Part shown: in pieces, positions 8,229-14,914 of the stretch
How the letters are laid out: each line of letters starts with the position of its first letter
How positions within the stretch are numbered: position 1 is the stretch's first letter
DNA from: Pseudoalteromonas sp. S16_S37
GTDB lineage: Bacteria; Pseudomonadota; Gammaproteobacteria; Enterobacterales; Alteromonadaceae
Direction: 5' to 3'
DNA: 44,256 bases
NCBI RefSeq assembly: GCF_014694405.1
Contig: NZ_JAAUWV010000039.1
Location: 1 to 44,256 of the forward strand
Translations under genes and position numbers: made by a program
The notes under the pieces: generated by a model
What the model was told of the DNA's origin: nothing
The model's input: only the letters and a program-made list of their open reading frames with translations
Database searches by the model: none

Positions 8229-8256
8229 TAAAGTTTCAGTAATTATTGAAACTTTA
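8229..8256. promoter_or_regulatory. Palindromic operator candidate before the GbsR-cyd operon
   Basis: TAAAGTTTCA (8229-8238) and TGAAACTTTA (8247-8256) are perfect inverted copies with an 8-base spacer. The site is immediately 5' of the GbsR-like start codon (8223) and overlaps the expected promoter, as expected for an autorepressor. Confidence 0.65.
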
Positions 8257-8270
8257 ATATATAGAGCTAA

Positions 8271-8284
8271 TTGATTTAGATCAA
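8271..8284. promoter_or_regulatory. FNR-type binding site (TTGAT-N4-ATCAA)
   Basis: TTGATTTAGATCAA matches the FNR/Anr consensus at all ten fixed positions. Its centre is about 54 bp upstream of the first start codon of the GbsR-cydAB operon. With a -10 near 8242-8248 it would sit near -41.5 (activation); with the TATATT near 8257-8262 it would overlap the -35 region (repression). Oxygen control of a terminal oxidase fits the context. Confidence 0.75.
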
Positions 8285-8426
8285 GCGCTATTTACTAGCT
8301 AGCTAAAACAATATGGAAATAACATAACAGTAGATACAAAGTGCAGTTGGCTGTGGTTAATATTCCTCAGCTAATAGTGCAATTGACCGCACTAAAGCGG
8401 CCAAAGCGAAGGCGTGGAATAAATTT

Positions 8427-8454
8427 GGCTTTAACACAACTAACAGCTAAAGCC
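8427..8454 (-). terminator. Weak hairpin after the PD40 protein gene
   Basis: Arms GGCTTTA (8427-8433) and TAAAGCC (8448-8454) lie 37 bp past the stop of the upstream minus-strand gene. The following AAATTTA is not a proper T-run, so termination is uncertain. Confidence 0.35.
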
Positions 8455-8490
8455 ACTGACATTCATTCCTAAAATACGCTTAAAAGGAAG

Positions 8491-9336
8491 TTACTCTTTG
8501 GGCTTAAGTGTTTCAATAATTTTTGCATCTACCCAATGAGGATTTCCTATCCAATAACTACTACCATCTTTTTTTAGCTTTTTATCACCGCGCCAAAAAA
8601 ATAAGTACTTACCGTCAGGTGTTACTTTTGGACGCTGTTCGTACGCATTGGTATTTATTGCATCACCAAAGTCTCTGGGCGCCCCCCAAGAGCCATCTTT
8701 TTGTTTAAAGCTGATAAAAATATCAGGTTTAGTTTTTCCGTTTACTTCTGCATCCCACATTAGATACGATTCATCGGAGGCAATAAAAGGATGAGCGATA
8801 TAATTTCCTCTATCGATTTGCGTGATCTTTTGCGGTGTTTCGTATTTGCCATTGATAAAGCGCGAATAACTCAAATGGCCACTGCCATCTTTGAAATCTA
8901 ATACATAAAAGTAAATCGTTCCTGAAGGTGCAAAGGTAAAGCCTACAATCGGGACATTTTTAAACTGGGGGAGGCTGTTTATTTGCGAAACGCTCGGACT
9001 GAACTTTTCTTTATACTGATTGATTTGCGCAGGCGGAATGTGTTTTTCACTCCACGTGTTATTTTTAAACTGCATAACAATCCATTTAGGTTCAGTATGC
9101 TCTCCACCAGATCGAGTAAATGATAATTCGCTCATATCCGGTAAAAACAGCACTTCAGTTTCACGGTGTTCTGATGTGGCAACAATGCCCGGAGCAAATA
9201 GTTTAGGTACTAAGTTCGGTGGGGTTTGGCCAAAATAACGTTTTGCAGTAGGTGGGAAGTTATCTTGAGCGAAACTGCCGCCACTTGATACTAAAAAAAC
9301 AAACAATAATAGCGTGTTAGCAAGAGTAAGTTTCAT
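8491..9336 (-). CDS. Secreted PD40/TolB-like beta-propeller protein
   Basis: A 281-residue exported protein with a signal peptide (about residues 1-23, ending SFAQ). The body shows repeated propeller blades of the PD40/TolB type: GFTFAPSGTIYFYVLD, AHPFIASDESYLMWDAE and RPKVTPDGKYLFFWRG. The P-D-G-K-Y-L-F-F block is the classic blade signature. Only four or so blades are recognisable, so it may be a partial propeller or oligomerise. No catalytic motif is visible; binding of a protein or saccharide partner is possible but not shown. AAGGA precedes the ATG. The next minus-strand gene upstream is also for a secreted protein. Confidence 0.75.
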   Translation of the reverse strand: MKLTLANTLLLFVFLVSSGGSFAQDNFPPTAKRYFGQTPPNLVPKLFAPGIVATSEHRETEVLFLPDMSELSFTRSGGEHTEPKWIVMQFKNNTWSEKHIPPAQINQYKEKFSPSVSQINSLPQFKNVPIVGFTFAPSGTIYFYVLDFKDGSGHLSYSRFINGKYETPQKITQIDRGNYIAHPFIASDESYLMWDAEVNGKTKPDIFISFKQKDGSWGAPRDFGDAINTNAYEQRPKVTPDGKYLFFWRGDKKLKKDGSSYWIGNPHWVDAKIIETLKPKE

Positions 9337-9468
9337 AATTATCCTTTTTCCATCAAAAAATTATTCTAATTTTAAGTGCAACTAATTTATGAATACCTTA
9401 CTTGAAATGGATTTTAATACCTGACGGCGTGCTGACTTTTTGATGATTTATCTGCTGTTTTAATCATC

Positions 9469-10413
9469 TTACTTGTTGTAAAGGGGGAGGGCCACGCCTA
9501 CCACATTGGTATATTCAACAACAGCTACAGGATAAAACCCCGTTTTCTTCAATGCGATAGCCGTTTTGCTATTTGATGGCCCTACCCAGAAGTAACCAAC
9601 AAATGGCTGTACCCAACCAGATTTCGACTCCAAAATCTCCATTAATTGCGCAGCCTTATTAGTATTTGGTGTAAGGTACTGCGGTAAAACGTTATCCCCA
9701 GCGCTATACAATGGTGTTTGAGTACCTATTTTCCTTAAATAGCTGAGCTCTACAATTGGCGTATAATCGGGAACGTCGCCTACTTGTATGTCAACATAGT
9801 GTTTACCCACCCAATGATTTATCTCAGCTAACGACTTTGGGTATCCCCAAATCTCTAAACCTGCTTTGATTGCAAGCGCGTTGTTTAGCTCAAGGTCTTG
9901 ATTATACATGGCATAATCTGACGGTATGCCCTGTTGTAAATTGTTAGCATTGGCTTGCGCCATAATTTGCTGAGCAGCAAGTAGATATTGCATTTGTTGT
10001 CTTTTGCTGGCGTGTTTTGGCAAGCAGGGAAGTGGTAGAGCTTGGGCTGATTTTCGTTTTACAGCAATAGTGTTAACAGTTTCAGCGTACGCGCCTACAG
10101 GGCTTTGAGTTATATCTTGAAAGTACAACACACCAATGCTTTGATTAGTGCCAGTACCATTGCATGCGATTTCTATTGGTTCAAACTCGCTGTGGGCAAT
10201 AAACTTTTTCGCTTGGTTGGTTTTAAGAATTGATAAGAATGCGCTGGTTAGATTGCCAGCTACGTGAAATGGCGTGCTCACTGCTGTGCCATCACTTAAT
10301 AAAACTTGTTCGGTGACAGGGTATTGTTGTTCGACACTTGCCACACTTGCTGAACCACTTAATAAAAACAATGCGTAAATGGCTTTGAGCAAACTCCCGC
10401 TGTTGTTAATCAT
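9469..10413 (-). CDS. Exported acetoacetate decarboxylase-like protein
   Basis: A 314-residue protein with an N-terminal signal peptide (to about residue 24) and an acetoacetate decarboxylase (ADC) fold. The ADC landmarks align with the clostridial enzyme: VGAYAETVNTIAV contains a Glu (residue 111) at the place of Glu76, and AGLEIWGYPKSLAEI contains Lys193 at the place of the Schiff-base Lys115. The neighbouring Lys116, which lowers the pKa of Lys115 in true ADC, is Ser194 here. Export and this change argue against simple acetoacetate decarboxylation; another Schiff-base reaction or a binding role is possible. AAGGA precedes the ATG. Confidence 0.7.
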   Translation of the reverse strand: MINNSGSLLKAIYALFLLSGSASVASVEQQYPVTEQVLLSDGTAVSTPFHVAGNLTSAFLSILKTNQAKKFIAHSEFEPIEIACNGTGTNQSIGVLYFQDITQSPVGAYAETVNTIAVKRKSAQALPLPCLPKHASKRQQMQYLLAAQQIMAQANANNLQQGIPSDYAMYNQDLELNNALAIKAGLEIWGYPKSLAEINHWVGKHYVDIQVGDVPDYTPIVELSYLRKIGTQTPLYSAGDNVLPQYLTPNTNKAAQLMEILESKSGWVQPFVGYFWVGPSNSKTAIALKKTGFYPVAVVEYTNVVGVALPLYNK

Positions 10414-10521
10414 TCTTTTATCCTTATTGATGATTATTTGTTTCCGTATTAGGGCTGATAAATTAGCACTAATTTTATTCGCGATATAGATTTATTTAGT
10501 TAAAAGTAAACAGGCAGGCAC

Positions 10522-10545
10522 AAAAAAACGCCACAGCTGGGCGTT
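10522..10545 (-). terminator. Intrinsic terminator after the Na+/Pi symporter gene
   Basis: On the minus strand, AACGCC and GGCGTT arms (10527-10532, 10540-10545) are followed by a run of seven T. It lies about 100 bp after the gene. Confidence 0.75.
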
Positions 10546-10575
10546 AATGTGTTGGTTTGAGAGATCCTGAAATTG

Positions 10576-10605
10576 TCTCGTCATTCTGAACTTGTTTCAG
10601 AACCT
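10576..10605. repeat. REP-like dispersed repeat candidate
   Basis: TCGTCATTCTGAACTTGTTT followed by CAGAACCTC contains arms TTCTGAA and TTCAGAA around a 5-base loop. The wording resembles dispersed CATTCTGAACTTGTTTCAGA elements found many times in some proteobacterial genomes. Only one copy is seen in this window, so the repeat nature is inferred. Confidence 0.4.
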
Positions 10606-10643
10606 CCAAACCTTAATCAAGTGCATTTTCAAGTATACGTCGC

Positions 10644-11780
10644 TTATCTTACCGCCATCATAATAATGCCTGGTAGGATAAAAAATGAACCCAGTACGTA
10701 ACCTAACGCCGCTGACTTGTTGTTGGCGCCAACGTGAGCAAGCTTTTCGGCAAGTGTAATTGGCAGCTCACGCAATACCGGAACGCCATATATTAAAGCT
10801 ACCGCGAATACGTTAAACAGTACATGTACCAAGGCGATTGTGAGTGCAACTTCCGCCGCAGGACCGGTAATAGACGTCGCTGCTAATAGAGCGGTAATGG
10901 TCGTGCCAATATTTGCGCCCAGTGTAAACGGGTAAATTTGACGGGTGTTGAAAACACCACTGCCTGCCAATGGGATCATTAAGCTAGTCGTTGTAGAAGA
11001 TGACTGTACCATAATGGTTACCGCCGCGCCTGAACCGATACCTGCGATAGGACCTCGGCCGATTGCGCTGTGCAAGATGTCTTTTGCTTTACCAACCAGT
11101 GCTTTTTTAAGTAACTTACCTAAAGCTGTAACGGCAAATAGGATTAGGCCTATTCCAGCAACCACCATTGCAACGCCAAGTGCTTTACCGTCCAAAAAGC
11201 CCAAAGCGTCTTTTATCAAACTGACAGTGGGTTTTACCAGTGGCTTGATAAAGTTATAGCTTTTTAATGAAAGGTCCGCATCGCCTACGAAAATGTGAGA
11301 CAAACTCGCCGCTAGTTTTTGTAGTAAGCCAAAGATGATTTCTAAAGGAAGGAAAATAGCAACCGCAATCAGGTTAAAGAAGTCATGAACAGTTGACGCT
11401 GCAAAAGCCCTTTGAAACTCTTCTTTATTACGAATATGGCCAATAGAGACCAGTGTATTAGTTATAGTTGTGCCTATGTTTGCACCCATTACCATAGGGA
11501 TTGCAATATGGATAGGTAATCCCCCTGCTACCAGGCCAACAATGACAGACGTTACAGTTGAGGATGATTGCACTAGCGCAGTTGCCAATGCGCCCAACAA
11601 TAAAGCAACAAACGGATTGGTTGCAAACGCAAAAATTTCTTTTGCCCCTTCACTACCTCCAGAAGCGATTTTAAAACCACCACTGACTGTGCTGACAGCG
11701 ACTAAAACTAAATAAACCAGTAGGGCAATCGCAGCCCAATTTAAAAATTTATAAAGGCCAGAGTTTGCGGAACTACGCAT
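10644..11780 (-). CDS. Na+/phosphate symporter, NptA/PNaS family
   Basis: A polytopic inner-membrane transporter of the NptA/type II Na+-Pi cotransporter family, expected to import phosphate with sodium. The hallmark inverted duplication is visible: LVQSSSTVTSVIVGLVAGG near residue 68 and MVQSSSTTTSLMIPLAGSG near residue 257, each followed by a GANIGTTIT motif. At 378 residues it has the transporter core but no C-terminal PhoU-like domain. AGAGAG precedes the ATG. A Pho-box-like direct repeat lies 29 bp upstream, which would fit phosphate-starvation control. It stands as a single-gene unit. Confidence 0.92.
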   Translation of the reverse strand: MRSSANSGLYKFLNWAAIALLVYLVLVAVSTVSGGFKIASGGSEGAKEIFAFATNPFVALLLGALATALVQSSSTVTSVIVGLVAGGLPIHIAIPMVMGANIGTTITNTLVSIGHIRNKEEFQRAFAASTVHDFFNLIAVAIFLPLEIIFGLLQKLAASLSHIFVGDADLSLKSYNFIKPLVKPTVSLIKDALGFLDGKALGVAMVVAGIGLILFAVTALGKLLKKALVGKAKDILHSAIGRGPIAGIGSGAAVTIMVQSSSTTTSLMIPLAGSGVFNTRQIYPFTLGANIGTTITALLAATSITGPAAEVALTIALVHVLFNVFAVALIYGVPVLRELPITLAEKLAHVGANNKSAALGYVLGSFFILPGIIMMAVR

Positions 11781-11808
11781 AATACTTCTCTCTCAGTACT
11801 CACCAAAA

Positions 11809-11826
11809 ATGACATTTTGATGACGT
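11809..11826 (-). promoter_or_regulatory. Pho-box-like direct repeat before the Na+/Pi symporter
   Basis: On the minus strand ACGTCAT-CAAA-ATGTCAT gives two heptamers exactly 11 bp apart, matching the CTGTCAT-N4-CTGTCAT PhoB consensus at 11 of 14 positions. A match this good will also arise by chance a few times in a window of this size; the gene behind it makes it credible. Confidence 0.4.
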
Positions 11827-12289
11827 TTTTATTTCATGGTGCGAATTACAACATCACTTTGTTACAGAAATATTTCAGCTTAGAGATTTAATTATTTTCG
11901 CAGGTACGTGAGTGGTGCATTTTTAAGCAAAATGAATTTGTGACAGATGAACAACTAGTATTTTATTCCTAATTAGAGAGTCTCTGGCGATAGCTATAGC
12001 TGTGAATTTACCGCTATCGTAGCCCGTTCACCACATGTAAACCAAGTAACCGCAACAGTCGTTGAAGATGATGGCTCTCAAGCGATTATGCCATCAGATA
12101 CAGCCACTGTGAGCTTTGACTAATTACACTGAAGAGGAATAACTGCTAGGTAATCCTTAAATGGTTATAAATATAATCATTTAGTATTGTTTTTGGTGGA
12201 GAAAACACATAATTAGCGTTGTTTTCTCCACAATTACTACACTTTTAACGTATAAAATTGCCCGCACTGAGATTGGCTTGTGTAGGCAC
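11827..12289. other. Intergenic region before the sensor kinase
   Basis: About 460 bp hold the coding remnant at 11977-12123 and a hairpin with 11-bp arms (12196-12206 and 12221-12231; GTGGAGAAAAC and its complement, 14-base loop). The hairpin has no T-run on either strand, so it is more likely an operator or an mRNA structure than a terminator. Confidence 0.5.
11977..12123 (+). pseudogene. Remnant of a large repeat-domain surface protein (C-terminal end)
   Basis: A 49-codon frame ending in TAA reads SGDSYSCEFTAIVA, then VNQVTATVVEDDGSQ and SDTATVSFD. The Y-S-C-x-F-T-A ... D-x-V-T-A-T-x-x-D-D-x-G pattern is that of immunoglobulin-like repeats in marine bacterial surface proteins. No start codon, ribosome-binding site or upstream coding sequence exists (an in-frame TAG lies at 11974), so it looks like the tail of a deleted gene. 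Confidence 0.5.
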
Positions 12290-14236
12290 ATGAAACTAAC
12301 ACGTCTTTTTACATTACTTATAAGTTGGGTCTTGAGCAGTTTTGTTCAGGCAAGCTCTATTGAATTATCAGATAAACAAAGCGAGTACGAGCTAAAAAAA
12401 TCCGCCTTATATTTTCATGACTATGATAAACAAATCACATCTGTCTCACAGCTGCAGTCTCTATCTGGAATTTTAAAACCTTACTCAACACAGAAACCGC
12501 ATATAAAGCCATATTGGAAGTGGGCTAAAGTAGAATTGTATAACACTACCAACGTAGAGGATTGGTATGTCTCGTTTGGTTTTGCACGTTTGCCTATCTT
12601 AGAAATGTATTGGCACGAAGAGCCTTCTGCCATTATCAAACTTGATGAAAAAAGCACTTTTTTTGATAGAACACTAAAATATCCACAAATGTATGTGCCC
12701 ATCAAATTGCAACCCAAGAAAAGAAAAACATTGTTTATAAAGTATCAAACGTTTGCTAACGCCCCCGCCAAGATAGTCATTCATTCTCCCGAGCACTTTA
12801 TTCAAACTGCGCAGCTGAGTGTACTGAACAACGCAGTTATCGCCGGTGTGGTTATAGCTATATTATTGATAGTAATTGTTAATTTGTACTTTAATCGTAA
12901 CTTAACCAACGTCTTTTATGCAATTTGGACATTGATGTTTTTACTTATCGTGACAGATATGGCTGGATTCACGTACCAATATTTGTGGCCGAATTTAGGA
13001 GAATTTGCCAATACATTTTCCATTTTGCTAATGGTGTTGGTGCCGATATTTCACTTACTTTTTGTTCGAAGCTTTCTACAGTTAGCGCACTATCATGTGT
13101 TTCTCGATAAAATCTATATAGGGTGTATTTCAATTTATCTTATATTGATACCTTTAGCGCTGATTTTACAGAGTGTATTTTACAATTTGCTTGCTAGTTC
13201 GCTAATTATTTTGGTGTTTTTGTATACCTGTTACTGGTGTTTTAAACAGCGTGCACCTGGTATAAAAATTTTCGCTATCAGCCTGTTTAATCACGTTTTA
13301 TTTGTGAACGTTTTGACTATACTGGGTGCAAGCTTTGGCAATGTTTTCTCCGCGTTTGAAATTTCAACTTATATTAAGGTCGGCTATTCAATAGAAGTTT
13401 GCTTATTTACGGTAGCAATGGCGGTGCAGCATAAGTCTGTTCAACATCAGCTCGTTTATCATTTGCAAAATCAAGTGAACGCGCTAAATCAATCGGTATT
13501 ACAGGAACAACGTTTTTCAAAGCAACAATCAGAGCAAGTGAAAAAGCAAGAGCAGCGATTATTTACCGATTTATCTCATGAGCTGAGAACACCACTGACG
13601 GTTATGAAAATTCAGGTTGAGTCATTGCAACACAATATCGTCGACAATGTGCATGATTCCTATCGTAAGTTACATGACAAAATTGATGAACTGAATGAAT
13701 TTATCAACACCTTGATGTTAGTCAGCGATTCAAAAGATCTACACTACGGATTAAATATTCAAGCTACGCAAATTAAGCCTTTTATCAATGAGGTACACCA
13801 TTTGTGCTTGCAAAAGTTGGATCTTAAAAATCAGAAGTTGAGCCTTAATTGCCAAATAAATGAATTAGAGTCGTTGTATATAGATAAAAAGGCCATCATC
13901 CAAGTTGTTGAGGAAGTTGTCAGCAATGCAGTTAAGTTTGGTGATAGTCGCGTAGAAATCATGTTGAGCTTTATAGAAAACGACGAGAACATGGTCATTC
14001 GAGTCGAAAACTCTGGCAGTCCGTTGTCTTACGAAGCGCACCAAATGTTGTTAGAACCTTTGTTTAGGCAAGAGCCTTCTCGCAGTAATTTGCTTGGAGG
14101 CAAAGGTATGGGCCTCGCGGTATGTAAAAAGATTATTCAGGCCCATCATGGAGAAATCACCTCAAACAACAGCTTGCTTGGCGGGATATGTGTTGAATTC
14201 AGCTTACCGAAAAGTTTTGCGTACGATGTTGTGTGA
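12290..14236 (+). CDS. Sensor histidine kinase with 7TMR-DISM input domain
   Basis: A 648-residue membrane kinase. After a signal peptide comes a periplasmic jelly-roll domain (7TMR-DISM extracellular type 2, about residues 30-170), then seven hydrophobic segments (about 180-385), a short coiled coil and a histidine kinase core. The phospho-acceptor is His430 in DLSHELRTPL; the N-box EEVVSNAVKFG and G-box GGKGMGLAVCKKI are intact. I use ATG 12290 rather than a TTG at 12278. There is no response regulator next to it, so it is an orphan kinase. The ligand is unknown; carbohydrate-like compounds have been proposed for DISM domains. Confidence 0.9.
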   Translation: MKLTRLFTLLISWVLSSFVQASSIELSDKQSEYELKKSALYFHDYDKQITSVSQLQSLSGILKPYSTQKPHIKPYWKWAKVELYNTTNVEDWYVSFGFARLPILEMYWHEEPSAIIKLDEKSTFFDRTLKYPQMYVPIKLQPKKRKTLFIKYQTFANAPAKIVIHSPEHFIQTAQLSVLNNAVIAGVVIAILLIVIVNLYFNRNLTNVFYAIWTLMFLLIVTDMAGFTYQYLWPNLGEFANTFSILLMVLVPIFHLLFVRSFLQLAHYHVFLDKIYIGCISIYLILIPLALILQSVFYNLLASSLIILVFLYTCYWCFKQRAPGIKIFAISLFNHVLFVNVLTILGASFGNVFSAFEISTYIKVGYSIEVCLFTVAMAVQHKSVQHQLVYHLQNQVNALNQSVLQEQRFSKQQSEQVKKQEQRLFTDLSHELRTPLTVMKIQVESLQHNIVDNVHDSYRKLHDKIDELNEFINTLMLVSDSKDLHYGLNIQATQIKPFINEVHHLCLQKLDLKNQKLSLNCQINELESLYIDKKAIIQVVEEVVSNAVKFGDSRVEIMLSFIENDENMVIRVENSGSPLSYEAHQMLLEPLFRQEPSRSNLLGGKGMGLAVCKKIIQAHHGEITSNNSLLGGICVEFSLPKSFAYDVV

Positions 14237-14302
14237 TCTTTGCGTCACTGTTTATATTTAAGTAAACTCCATCGTTTTATGTATAAAGATGGTTGAAGTA
14301 GC

Positions 14303-14809
14303 ATGACAGACGCACCGTTTTGGCAAACAAAAAGCCTAGAGCAAATGAATCAACAAGAATGGGAAGCCATTTGTGACGGATGCGGTAAATGTTGCCTTAA
14401 TAGCTTTATCGACAGCGAACATGAAGAAGATGAAGACTTCGCCAGCACCAACTTTTTGCGAGAAGGTGAAACGCTCATCTATACTAGCTTAGTTTGCCAA
14501 TATATCGACGACAACAGCTGTGGTTGCACAAGATACAGTGAGCGACAGCAACTGGTACCATCTTGCGTTAAGTTGACTAAAGACAATTTGAAAGACACTT
14601 TTTTTATGCCACAAAGCTGTAGCTACCGTCGGTTACACGAAGGGCGAGGGCTTGCCAGCTGGCATCCGCTTTTAAATAATGGCAGTAAAGACAAAATGCA
14701 CGCTGCTGGAATTAGCGTAAAAGGGCGTGTAACCAAAGACAATACTGTTGATTTAGAGCATGAGTTTGAGAATTATGTAGCCACTTGGCCGACATATGAT
14801 TGTGATTAA
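14303..14809 (+). CDS. ycgN: YcgN family (UPF0260) cysteine-cluster protein
   Basis: A 168-residue cytosolic protein of the YcgN/UPF0260 family, related to YkgJ zinc- or iron-sulfur-cluster proteins. The N-terminal CDGCGKCCLN and the later CGCTRYSERQQLVPSC supply the conserved cysteines. The role is unknown. In E. coli ycgN lies a few genes from ycgL beside minCDE; here about 11 kb separates the two, which suggests that the intervening block is inserted or rearranged. It is convergent with hutU. Confidence 0.93.
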   Translation: MTDAPFWQTKSLEQMNQQEWEAICDGCGKCCLNSFIDSEHEEDEDFASTNFLREGETLIYTSLVCQYIDDNSCGCTRYSERQQLVPSCVKLTKDNLKDTFFMPQSCSYRRLHEGRGLASWHPLLNNGSKDKMHAAGISVKGRVTKDNTVDLEHEFENYVATWPTYDCD

Positions 14810-14873
14810 GGCCTTTACTTAAGTATTTTTGCCTTCAAAGACCGGATTAACAAGTAACACTTTATTTAATAAA

Positions 14874-14901
14874 GAGTTATTCCATCGAAATGGAATAACT
14901 C
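14874..14901 (-). terminator. Hairpin between ycgN and hutU
   Basis: Perfect 12-bp arms GAGTTATTCCAT and ATGGAATAACTC enclose a CGAA tetraloop. On the minus strand TTTATTAAAT follows, a weak T-tract, 13 bp after the hutU stop. It probably ends hutHU transcripts. Confidence 0.65.
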
Positions 14902-14914
14902 CGTAATTTCTAAC

